Positions 1 through 6,784 of a DNA stretch of 8,989 bases are shown here, piece by piece. The stretch lies in contig DKEY01000147.1 of the NCBI GenBank assembly GCA_002469305.1, positions 1 through 8,989 of the forward strand. The letters run 5' to 3'. Source of the stretch: Sulfurospirillum sp. UBA6810 (GTDB lineage: Bacteria > Campylobacterota > Campylobacteria > Campylobacterales > Sulfurospirillaceae). How positions within the stretch are numbered: position 1 is the stretch's first letter; every line of letters starts with the position of its first letter. A program made the translations under genes and the position numbers. The notes under the pieces were generated by a model that had not been told where the DNA came from, did no database searches, and saw nothing but the letters and a program-made list of their open reading frames with translations.

Positions 1-30
1 GCGATAATTCATATACAGAGGTAAGGCAAG

Positions 31-2280
31 TTGAGTGAAAGCAAAGATTTTTTACGCGTAAAAGTTGAAGAGGACTTAAAGGCTGGCAAGTATAAAGAAG
101 TTATTACTAGATTTCCCCCTGAACCAAATGGCTTTCCTCACATAGGACACGCAAAATCTATCAGTATAAACTTTGGTATCGCTCGTGATTATGATGGATA
201 CTGTAACTTACGTATGGATGATACAAATCCAACTACAGAAGATATGCGCTATGTGGAAGCTCTCAAAGATGCCGTCACATGGCTTGGTTTTGAGTGGAAA
301 GAAAATGTACGCTTTGCTAGTGACTATTTCCCTAAAATCTACGAATACGCAGTGCAACTTGTGAAGATGGGAAAAGCCTATGTTGATAGTTTAAACGAAG
401 AAGAGATAAGAGAGTACAGAGGAACTATCACAGAAGCTGGAAGAAGAAGTATATATGCAAACAGAAGTATAGAAGAGAACTTAGAGCTTTTGGAAAAGAT
501 GAAAAACGGTGCATTTAAAGATGGCGAGCATGTCCTAAGAGCGAAGATTGACATGAGTGCGACAAATATGAAGATGAGAGACCCACTGCTGTATCGTATC
601 CGTCATGCACATCACTTTAGAACAGGTGATGAGTGGTGTATCTATCCGATGTACGACTTTGCTCATTGTTTATCTGACTACATCGAGGGAGTGACTCACT
701 CTATCTGTACACTCGAGTTTGAAAACAATCGTGCTATCTATGACTGGGTACTTGACGCACTTGAACTTACCCCTCCTCGTCCTTACCAACATGAGTTTGC
801 AAGACTTGGTATGAACTATACTGTTATGAGTAAAAGAAAACTACTAGAACTAGTAAACGGCAACTATGTACATGGCTGGGATGACCCTCGCCTTCCTACT
901 ATCGCAGGATACAAAAGAAGGGGTTATACACCTGAGTCTATCTTAAACTTTTGTGAGCAGATAGGTGTCGCAAAAGCAAACTCTATGGTAGATGTGGCGC
1001 AACTTGAATTTTGCATAAGAGATGATTTAAATACAAAAGTACCACGTGTTATGTGTGTGCTTGACCCACTCAAAGTCACCATAGAAAACTACGAGGGAAG
1101 TGAAGAGATAGAGGCTTCATACTATCCGCATGATGTGCCTAAAGAGGGTAGTAGAATGTTGCCTTTTTCAAAAGAGATATATATAGAAAAAGATGATTTC
1201 ATGGAAGAGCCGCTTGAGGGTTACTACCGTCTTACACCAACGCAGAGTGTCAGACTTAAGGGTGCTTATATCATTACATGTAAAGAAATTATAAAAGATG
1301 CAAATGGTGATATAGTCGAGGTAAAAGCAACTTATGCGCCTGATTCTAAAAGTGGAAGTGACACGAGTGGCATCAAAGTCAAAAGTGCCATCCACTGGGT
1401 ATGTGCGAAGAGTGCAAAACAATTAGAAGTAAGACTTTATGAGAGACTCTATAAAACAGATATGCCTGAAAACTTAGAAGATTTGAACCCTAACTCTTTA
1501 CATGTAATCAAAAATGCGTACATCGAACCAGCAGTTATAGAGCAAAAACCAGATGTGAGATTTCAGTTTGAAAGACAAGGCTACTTTTACGCTGATCCTA
1601 TTGACTATACTGATGCAAAACCAGTCTTTAACAAGATAGTGGGACTCAAAGACTCTTGGAATAAAAAGGCAGAAACCACAAAACCTGCACCAAAACAGCC
1701 AACTACAAAAGTAGTGACTGAGGGGGAAGTAGCGCCTATGAGTGAAGAGGAACAAGCACGTTTTGATAAATACACTGTTAAACTTGGACTCAACAGCGAG
1801 ATAGCAAATATCCTCGCTCGTGATACAAAACTTTCAGCCTTTTTTGAAGAGGCATTAGCTACTTTGAACTCTCCTGTTGGCTTGGCAAATATCATCACAA
1901 ATGAAGTTGCAAGAGAACTCAAACAAAATGAAACTCTAAAAGTCACTCCAATCCAAGTAGCACAGCTTGTAAGCATGATAGATGATGAGATGATTTCAAA
2001 TAAAATTGCAAAACAAGTATTTGAAGAGATGGTAACTTCTGGAGACAACCCAAAAACTATCGTAGAAGCCAAAGGCTTAGTGCAGATAAGCGATCCTAGT
2101 GTTATCGAGCCACTCATCGATGAAGTGATAGCGAACAATCCAGACAACGTTGCAAAATTCAAAGCAGGCAATACAAAACTCTTAGGCTTCTTTGTGGGGC
2201 AAGTGCTTAAAATGACAGAGGGAAAAGCTAACCCAACAGTACTCAATGAACTCGTGGCTAGAAAGTTACAAAATGTATAG
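31..2280 (+). CDS. glnS: Glutaminyl-tRNA synthetase with C-terminal YqeY (GatB-tail-like) domain
   Basis: Cytoplasmic class I synthetase joining Gln to tRNA-Gln at the expense of ATP. Seen: PPEPNGFPHIGH at residues 29-40 is the GlnRS form of the HIGH motif, and VMSKR at 265-269 is the GlnRS form of KMSKS. The catalytic core and anticodon-binding barrels run to about residue 543. A Lys/Pro/Thr-rich linker follows (about 545-568), then a YqeY/GatB-tail domain from about 570 to 749 with the typical SNKIAKQVFEEM, ISDPS and GFFVGQVLK segments. At 749 aa it is about 200 longer than E. coli GlnRS (554), all of it in this tail; Deinococcus GlnRS has a similar tail that helps bind tRNA. The start is TTG at 31, preceded by AGAGGTAAGG. 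It is the first gene of a packed unit and overlaps the next by 8 bp. Bacterial GlnRS is generally held to derive from eukaryotes by transfer. The identification is secure. Confidence 0.96.
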   Translation: MSESKDFLRVKVEEDLKAGKYKEVITRFPPEPNGFPHIGHAKSISINFGIARDYDGYCNLRMDDTNPTTEDMRYVEALKDAVTWLGFEWKENVRFASDYFPKIYEYAVQLVKMGKAYVDSLNEEEIREYRGTITEAGRRSIYANRSIEENLELLEKMKNGAFKDGEHVLRAKIDMSATNMKMRDPLLYRIRHAHHFRTGDEWCIYPMYDFAHCLSDYIEGVTHSICTLEFENNRAIYDWVLDALELTPPRPYQHEFARLGMNYTVMSKRKLLELVNGNYVHGWDDPRLPTIAGYKRRGYTPESILNFCEQIGVAKANSMVDVAQLEFCIRDDLNTKVPRVMCVLDPLKVTIENYEGSEEIEASYYPHDVPKEGSRMLPFSKEIYIEKDDFMEEPLEGYYRLTPTQSVRLKGAYIITCKEIIKDANGDIVEVKATYAPDSKSGSDTSGIKVKSAIHWVCAKSAKQLEVRLYERLYKTDMPENLEDLNPNSLHVIKNAYIEPAVIEQKPDVRFQFERQGYFYADPIDYTDAKPVFNKIVGLKDSWNKKAETTKPAPKQPTTKVVTEGEVAPMSEEEQARFDKYTVKLGLNSEIANILARDTKLSAFFEEALATLNSPVGLANIITNEVARELKQNETLKVTPIQVAQLVSMIDDEMISNKIAKQVFEEMVTSGDNPKTIVEAKGLVQISDPSVIEPLIDEVIANNPDNVAKFKAGNTKLLGFFVGQVLKMTEGKANPTVLNELVARKLQNV

Positions 2281-3457
2281 ATTTACTGCCTCTCCAACGA
2301 GAGATTTGTCTATAAGTGATCTTAGGATTGCTCTTATAAACTATATCTGCGCAAAACAGAGTGACAAGCTTTTTATAGTGCGCATGGAAGATATAGACAA
2401 AGCAAAAAAAATAGAGAGTAAAGATGCAGAGATACTCGATATCCTAAGTATCTTTGGTTTAAATTATGACTATCTGTACTATCAAAGTGAAAACTTCAAG
2501 TACCATTTACAGTTTGCCTCATCTCTTATGGACAAAGGCTTGGCGTTTGCTTGTTTTTGTAAAGAAGATGAACTTCAAGATGGTACATGTGCAAAAGAGT
2601 GTAACAACATAAGCCAAGAAGAGCTACTGAACAACAATCTACCTTTTACGATAAGACTTAAAAGCCAAGATGAAAATTTTCTTATCATGACACAACAAAA
2701 ATATCCAACTGCAAACTTTGCAAATGCTTGCGATGATATGCTCCAAGGCATTACACATATCATAAAAGAAGATGCTTATATCCTAGATATACCAAGACAA
2801 GAGCTTATACGAGTATCTCTAGGCTATACTCAAGATATCAAGTACTCACATCTTCCAACGCTCATAAATGAAAAAGACGATACAAGTAGTGTCAAATGGC
2901 TTTTAAATCAGGGCTTTTTACCTGAGGCTATTGTAAATTATCTCTTACTTTTAGGAAACACTCCTCCAAAAGAGATATTTACTCTCAGTGAAGCGATGGA
3001 GTGGTTTAAACTAGATGAGATTTCAAAAACTCCTCTTAAATTTGATATAGAAAAACTCAAAGCTATCAACGCTCAACATATCATGATGATGCCTGAACTT
3101 GAACTTTCAAAAATCATAGGATACTCAAGTACGGATATAGGAAAGCTTGCTAAACTCTATGCAAAGCAAGTCAGCACTACTTTTGAAATTAAAGAAAAGA
3201 TAGATGGTGTATTTAGTTTGAAAACTTCACAAGAGTATAGTGAAGGTTTAGATATACTCAAAATGATAGTTAAAAAAGCTCCTTACTTTGAAAAATTTGA
3301 AGAATTTAAAAACCATTTAATGAGTGAGAGTAAAATGCAGGGCGAAAACTTTTTCAAAACTCTTAGGATTCTACTCACAGCAAATAAAGATGGTTTAGAA
3401 GAACTTGAAGAAGTATATGAACATATAAAAAATTATTTATTGGAGATTGCGAGATGA
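2273..3457 (+). CDS. GluRS2-like protein with lost catalytic motifs (probable pseudo-synthetase)
   Basis: 394 aa from ATG 2273, which aligns with the GluRS N-terminus as MYRFTASPT; the in-frame ATG at 2246 lies deeper in glnS and adds residues with no family counterpart. Overall it resembles Helicobacter/Campylobacter GluRS2, the tRNA-Gln-specific GltX: INYICAKQ, MEDIDKAKKIESKDAEIL, SSVKWLLNQGFLPEAI and a C-terminal helical domain. It is about 45 aa shorter than the H. pylori protein as remembered. Key residues are gone. The HIGN box after SPTG is SISD (13-16) and that Gly is Arg10. The KMSKR loop is deleted, leaving INEKDD (198-203). The pocket Tyr of TYNFA is Ala147. RGEDH is KEDAY (165-169). 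Glu or ATP activation therefore seems unlikely, while the tRNA-binding scaffold looks preserved. The frame is intact and overlaps glnS by 8 bp and yggT by 4 bp, so it is not simply decaying. Automatic annotation would probably call it gltX. Its function is unknown. Confidence 0.85.
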   Translation: MYRFTASPTRDLSISDLRIALINYICAKQSDKLFIVRMEDIDKAKKIESKDAEILDILSIFGLNYDYLYYQSENFKYHLQFASSLMDKGLAFACFCKEDELQDGTCAKECNNISQEELLNNNLPFTIRLKSQDENFLIMTQQKYPTANFANACDDMLQGITHIIKEDAYILDIPRQELIRVSLGYTQDIKYSHLPTLINEKDDTSSVKWLLNQGFLPEAIVNYLLLLGNTPPKEIFTLSEAMEWFKLDEISKTPLKFDIEKLKAINAQHIMMMPELELSKIIGYSSTDIGKLAKLYAKQVSTTFEIKEKIDGVFSLKTSQEYSEGLDILKMIVKKAPYFEKFEEFKNHLMSESKMQGENFFKTLRILLTANKDGLEELEEVYEHIKNYLLEIAR

Positions 3458-3750
3458 TGGTAGTTTCAACACTTATAGAGGCGATTGCACAAATCCTTCA
3501 TATGGTTATCAATATATATATTTGGGTTGTGATTATTTCAGCTCTTATCACTTGGGTAAGACCTGATCCATACAATCCTATCGTACAAGTTTTAAGACGT
3601 TTGACAGAGCCTGTATATGCTTTTATCAGAAAATATGTACCAACAGTTATAGGTGGTGTAGATTTAGCTCCTATTATCATTATCCTTGGTCTTCAGTTCT
3701 TAGACCTTTTTGCGGTAAAACTCCTTTTTAACTTAGTCAATGCTCTTTAA
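3454..3750 (+). CDS. yggT: YggT family small integral membrane protein
   Basis: 98 aa with two hydrophobic helices (about residues 12-35 and 70-95) flanking a conserved polar stretch. Seen: ITWVRPDPYNPIVQVLRRLTEP (about 32-53) and GGVDLAPIIIILGLQFL (about 67-83) match the YggT family. The biochemical role is unsettled; relatives have been linked to osmotic tolerance and, in plastids and cyanobacteria (Ycf19/CCB3-like), to photosystem, cytochrome or nucleoid organisation. The start is the first of two adjacent ATG codons and forms an ATGA overlap with the preceding stop; GGAG at 3442-3445 lies 8 bases upstream. The tight coupling suggests expression with glnS and the transglycosylase, but no shared pathway is evident. 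Confidence 0.9.
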   Translation: MMVVSTLIEAIAQILHMVINIYIWVVIISALITWVRPDPYNPIVQVLRRLTEPVYAFIRKYVPTVIGGVDLAPIIIILGLQFLDLFAVKLLFNLVNAL

Positions 3751-5365
3751 AAATAGAGGCAAAGTTTTTCTTTGCCTCTTTCTCTCGACCCTCTCTTTTG
3801 CAACTGCCCCAAAAGATATCTCATTTTTTGATGATAAACCACGAAGTGTAGCAAAAGATTTTTATATCTATGAGTATCTCAAATCAAAACAATGCACTAG
3901 CAAAGAGGCTTGGGCTTTACTAGGACAAACAAGCAGAATGAACTTAAAACTCTTTCATGAGTTTGCAAAAAAGTTAGATGATACGGGTATAAAAAAAGCT
4001 TCTGATTGTATGAGTATGGAAACTCCTAAGCTTTTGAAAACTGACCGTGACTGTATAGCCATAGGTCTTAGCCCTTATGAAGCAACCAAACTGGATAAAA
4101 AACAGCTCAAAACTTTAGCAACTTTGCTTGAACCATACAATGAAGCGACAGCCTTACATGTACTCTCTTCTATAGATATATATCAAGCGATGATACATGG
4201 AGACAATGACGATTTTTTTGAGACATTCAACAAAGTTGGAGCTGGTTATAGAAAAGAATATTTTGATAAAGACATTCCTCCAGAAAAGTTAAATACCCTT
4301 GCCAAAGACACAAGAATAAATCAAACTATTCAGTTACTAATAACTGACAATAAAACCTTACATGTAAACAAATCTTTTTTAAAAATTAATGCCAATGAAA
4401 AAACACTCACACATCAAAGTCTTTTTTTCTTAGGGCTTAATGCTCTAAAATTTGATGAAAAATCTTTAGCAATACAGTTTTTTGAGAAGGCTTATAAAAA
4501 AGCTTATCGTAGATTTGATAAAGATAAAGTTGCTTTTTGGCAATACCTAGTCACAAAAAATACCAAGTACAAACAAGATGTACAAGAGAGTTTTGATTTT
4601 AATATTTATACGATTTTGATGGAACAAGAAAAACCAAAAATCATGATAGCAAAAGCGTATGAAAAACACCCATTTTTCAATGAAAAAGACCCATTTGCTT
4701 GGACAAAACTGTTACACACCCTAAAAGACAAAACCCCAGAACAGCTTGAAGCACTAGCCCAAGTCTATCTCTATGGAAGTAGCCTGCCTCATTTTTCATA
4801 TCTTATGGAAAAAGCAAGTGGGCACAAAGACCACTACTTTCCACTCCCTTATAAAGAGTTCTTAAAAGGCTATGACAATCAACGAGTCGCTCTCATCCTA
4901 GCACTTGCTAGACAAGAGAGTAGATTTGTTCCCTCAGCTATCTCAACTTCTTATGCTCTTGGAACAATGCAGTTTATGCCGTTTCTTGCCAAAGCGATAG
5001 CAAAAGAAAAAGGATTTGTTGATTTTGAGCTAGAGGATATGTTCAATCCTGAAACTGCCTACATGTTTGCAAATATCCATTTAAACTACTTAGAAAAGTA
5101 TCTCTACCATCCTCTTTTTATAGCTTATGCTTACAATGGTGGTATAGGATTTACGAAAAGACTTTTACAAAAAGGTGTTTTCAAAAAAGGAGAGTATGAG
5201 CCTTATATGAGCATGGAGTTGGTTCCTTATGAAGAGAGTAGAAAGTATGGAAAAAAAGTTCTTGCAAACTACATTATGTATATGAAGATTCTTGGAGAAA
5301 AAGTATCTGTCAAAAATCTTTTTGACGATTTAACAAATCCTGCAAAAACTGATGCTTTTCGTTAG
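3740..5365 (+). CDS. slt: Soluble lytic murein transglycosylase (Slt-type, family 1)
   Basis: 541 aa exported enzyme that cleaves the MurNAc-GlcNAc bond of peptidoglycan to give 1,6-anhydroMurNAc ends. Seen: an N-terminal signal peptide (basic FKNRGK, hydrophobic VFLCLFLSTLSF, probable cleavage near ATA, residue 23) and no lipobox. An alpha-helical, Sel1/TPR-like superhelix region fills about 30-370. The C-terminal SLT domain has the catalytic Glu393 in ALARQESRF, then ALGTMQFMP, an NPETAY segment and AYAYNGG, all in the expected order. The size suits the Campylobacter/Helicobacter Slt family. It starts at ATG 3740, 11 bp inside yggT, with no clear Shine-Dalgarno, so translational coupling is likely; no later ATG would keep the signal peptide. 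It is the last gene of the unit. Confidence 0.92.
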   Translation: MLFKNRGKVFLCLFLSTLSFATAPKDISFFDDKPRSVAKDFYIYEYLKSKQCTSKEAWALLGQTSRMNLKLFHEFAKKLDDTGIKKASDCMSMETPKLLKTDRDCIAIGLSPYEATKLDKKQLKTLATLLEPYNEATALHVLSSIDIYQAMIHGDNDDFFETFNKVGAGYRKEYFDKDIPPEKLNTLAKDTRINQTIQLLITDNKTLHVNKSFLKINANEKTLTHQSLFFLGLNALKFDEKSLAIQFFEKAYKKAYRRFDKDKVAFWQYLVTKNTKYKQDVQESFDFNIYTILMEQEKPKIMIAKAYEKHPFFNEKDPFAWTKLLHTLKDKTPEQLEALAQVYLYGSSLPHFSYLMEKASGHKDHYFPLPYKEFLKGYDNQRVALILALARQESRFVPSAISTSYALGTMQFMPFLAKAIAKEKGFVDFELEDMFNPETAYMFANIHLNYLEKYLYHPLFIAYAYNGGIGFTKRLLQKGVFKKGEYEPYMSMELVPYEESRKYGKKVLANYIMYMKILGEKVSVKNLFDDLTNPAKTDAFR

Positions 5366-5374
5366 TTTTTTGCA
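5341..5374 (+). terminator. Possible weak stem-loop at the end of slt
   Basis: TGCAAAAACT at 5341-5350 pairs with AGTTTTTTGCA at 5364-5374 (one extra T on the right arm), around a 13-base loop. It spans the slt stop codon. The stem is A/T-rich and no U-run follows it, so it is at best a weak terminator or a 3'-end protecting hairpin. The position, just before an AT-rich promoter-like gap, is the main support. Confidence 0.3.
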
Positions 5375-5390
5375 TAATTATAAAAAAACT

Positions 5391-5434
5391 TGATATAAAA
5401 TAACTCTTTATTTACTTCTTTAAGATAATATAAC
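5391..5434 (+). promoter_or_regulatory. Probable promoter region for the dsbB-dsbA unit
   Basis: The 90-bp gap between slt and the DsbB-like gene holds two candidate -10 elements: TGATATAAAAT at 5391-5401 and GATAATATAA at 5424-5433. Both resemble the AT-rich extended -10 of epsilonproteobacterial sigma-70 promoters, which often lack a recognisable -35. The second would place the start of transcription roughly 15 bases before the start codon. I cannot choose between them. Confidence 0.45.
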
Positions 5435-5455
5435 CAAAAATTTTAGTGAGCGAAT

Positions 5456-5881
5456 ATGAATCAAAAAGAAAGTAAAATGCAGTTCTCCCTCTTTTTTGCA
5501 TGGGTAGTATCTCTTAGTGCAACACTAGGGAGTTTATTTTTTAGTGAAGTTATGTCCTTTATACCGTGTACTCTTTGTTGGTACCAAAGGATTTTTATGT
5601 ATCCATTAGTTTTCATTCTCCTCGTTGGCATACTGAACCACGACAAGAGTGTTTTTAACTATGCGTTTATTTTAACCCTAGTAGGTACTTTTTTTGCAAT
5701 CTACCACAACTTTATACACTTTGGAATTATTCCTGAAGAAGCTTCTCCTTGTGTTATGGGTGTGCCTTGTAGTACAAAGTATATAGAGTGGCTTGGATTT
5801 ATCACTATCCCCCTACTCTCTTTTATAGCATTTTTGCTTATCTTGATTTCACTTATTATATTTAAAAGGACGACAAAATGA
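5456..5881 (+). CDS. DsbB/BdbC-family disulfide bond formation membrane protein
   Basis: 141 aa inner-membrane protein expected to reoxidise a periplasmic DsbA-type protein and pass electrons to quinone. Seen: four predicted transmembrane helices (about 9-30, 42-60, 66-86, 114-137). The first periplasmic CXXC is CTLC (38-41) within PCTLCWYQRIFMYP, the diagnostic DsbB/BdbC stretch. A second cysteine pair, C99 and C105, lies in the loop before the last helix. The compact size and the CTLCWYQR context look closer to BdbC than to E. coli DsbB (176 aa). ATG 5456 has only a weak AGTGAG upstream; ATG 5477, seven codons in and preceded by AAGAAAG, is an alternative that leaves the first helix nearly intact. 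It overlaps the thioredoxin-fold gene by 4 bp (ATGA), which fits a redox partnership. Confidence 0.9.
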   Translation: MNQKESKMQFSLFFAWVVSLSATLGSLFFSEVMSFIPCTLCWYQRIFMYPLVFILLVGILNHDKSVFNYAFILTLVGTFFAIYHNFIHFGIIPEEASPCVMGVPCSTKYIEWLGFITIPLLSFIAFLLILISLIIFKRTTK

Positions 5882-6501
5882 AAAAAGAACAAAAAATAGT
5901 TTTTTTTACTCTCATAGTGCTATGTTTAGCATTTGTTATAGGCTCCAGCTTTTACAAAAGTTCGCAAACCAATGAAACTGATAATTCACTTTTGATAAAA
6001 GATTACTCTATGAAATTTGGAGATGATAATGCAAAAGTAAAGCTTGTTGAATTTTTTGATCCTGCTTGTGGCACATGTGCGCAGTTTTATTTTCTTGTTG
6101 AAGATTTGATGCATAAACATGAAGGCAAGATACAACTTATCCTCAGATATGCTCCATTTCATAAAAATTCATCAGAAGTAGTAAAAATACTGGAAGCTGC
6201 AAAAAAACAAAATATGTTTAAAGAGACATTAGAAGCACTTTTTACAACTCAAGAACAGTGGATAAATCATCATGAAGTAAATCCATACGCTGCTTGGGCT
6301 ATCGTATCCAAGCTTTGGCTTGATGTTGAAAAGTTAAAAAAAGATGCACAAGACCCACTCATAGAGATGATGATAAAACAAGATTTACAAGATGCAAATA
6401 CTCTACATGTAAACAAAACACCTTCTTACTTTGTCAATGGAAAACCTCTTGTAAAGTTTGGATATAAAGAACTAGTAGAGCTAATAGAGAGTGAACTTTA
6501 A
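5878..6501 (+). CDS. Membrane-anchored DsbA/BdbD-like thiol oxidoreductase
   Basis: 207 aa. Seen: a short basic N-terminus and one hydrophobic segment (about 7-24), an uncleaved anchor or signal peptide; then a thioredoxin fold with inserted helices. VEFFDPACGTCAQF (57-70) carries the CXXC C64-G-T-C67; LRYAPFHKNSS (about 89-99) is typical of the DsbA_4/BdbD group; and KTPSYFVNGKPL (180-191) holds the cis-Pro182 that faces the active site. It is expected to oxidise cysteine pairs in exported proteins and to be recycled by the DsbB-like protein encoded just upstream. Start ATG 5878 overlaps that gene by 4 bp and has AAAAGGA at 5864-5870, a good Shine-Dalgarno. An oxidase role is inferred from the BdbC-type partner; isomerase or reductase activity cannot be excluded. 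Its stop lies one base from the stop of convergent sodX. Confidence 0.88.
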   Translation: MKKEQKIVFFTLIVLCLAFVIGSSFYKSSQTNETDNSLLIKDYSMKFGDDNAKVKLVEFFDPACGTCAQFYFLVEDLMHKHEGKIQLILRYAPFHKNSSEVVKILEAAKKQNMFKETLEALFTTQEQWINHHEVNPYAAWAIVSKLWLDVEKLKKDAQDPLIEMMIKQDLQDANTLHVNKTPSYFVNGKPLVKFGYKELVELIESEL

Positions 6502-6502
6502 A

Positions 6503-6784
6503 TCAAAATTTAAATAATACTTTGTAGAGAATTTCTTCTTTTTTTAAAGTGCCGAAATCTCTACTATCTGTACTGAAACTAGATTCACCTAAAACCTTGT
6601 AGTTGTCTCCTACCACAGAGACAACTCTTTTAATCATAAGTTTTTTGTGAGTTGGAAGTTTAAAGACAACTATATCATTTGCTTTTATCTTTAAAAAAGA
6701 AATATTTTTCAGAGCTACAACTCTATCCCCATCTTTTAAGATGGGGAACATAGAATCTCCGTCTATTTTAAAAAGCTTTATCAC
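6503..6784 (-). CDS. sodX: SodX-type S24/S26 peptidase, presumed NiSOD leader-processing enzyme
   Basis: 93 aa Ser/Lys-dyad peptidase of the signal-peptidase fold. Seen: GDSMFPILKDGD (9-20) is box B with nucleophile Ser11; MIKRVV (50-55) supplies general base Lys52; STDSRDFG (71-78) matches the terminal S26 box. There is no transmembrane anchor, unlike true signal peptidases, so it should act in the cytoplasm. It lies directly after sodN, the standard arrangement for the peptidase that exposes the nickel-binding N-terminal His. The start is GTG at 6784, overlapping the sodN stop as GTGA; no Shine-Dalgarno is visible, so expression probably depends on reinitiation after sodN translation. Any later start would remove Ser11's box. 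Assignment as sodX rests on adjacency plus motifs; the fold alone would also fit a short S24 family protein. Confidence 0.9.
   Translation of the reverse strand: MIKLFKIDGDSMFPILKDGDRVVALKNISFLKIKANDIVVFKLPTHKKLMIKRVVSVVGDNYKVLGESSFSTDSRDFGTLKKEEILYKVLFKF
6726..6747 (-). repeat. Perfect GC-rich hairpin inside the 5' end of sodX
   Basis: TCCCCATCTT at 6726-6735 and AAGATGGGGA at 6738-6747 are exact reverse complements separated by TT. In the sodN-sodX transcript this forms a stem of about 9 bp with a tight loop, starting about 33 bases after the sodN stop. It encodes FPILKDGD of SodX, so part of it is constrained by protein. No U-run follows, so it is not a classical terminator; it may instead block 3' exonucleases or cause pausing. 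Confidence 0.6.

Noticed and set aside
1605..2246. 213-codon minus-strand open frame opposite the glnS tail
   Set aside because: It is antisense to the conserved YqeY domain, its protein is Ser-rich with no recognisable family, and the plus-strand frame clearly explains the DNA.
2246..2272. Upstream ATG giving a 403-residue version of the GluRS2-like protein
   Set aside because: The extra nine residues have no counterpart in GluRS, which starts at the M-x-RF motif; ATG 2273 fits the family.
2273..3457. Calling the GluRS2-like gene a plain pseudogene or a GluQ-type tRNA-modifying enzyme
   Set aside because: The frame has no stop or shift and keeps its coupled junctions. GluQ proteins lack the C-terminal anticodon-binding domain present here and retain an active HIGH-type site to activate Glu.
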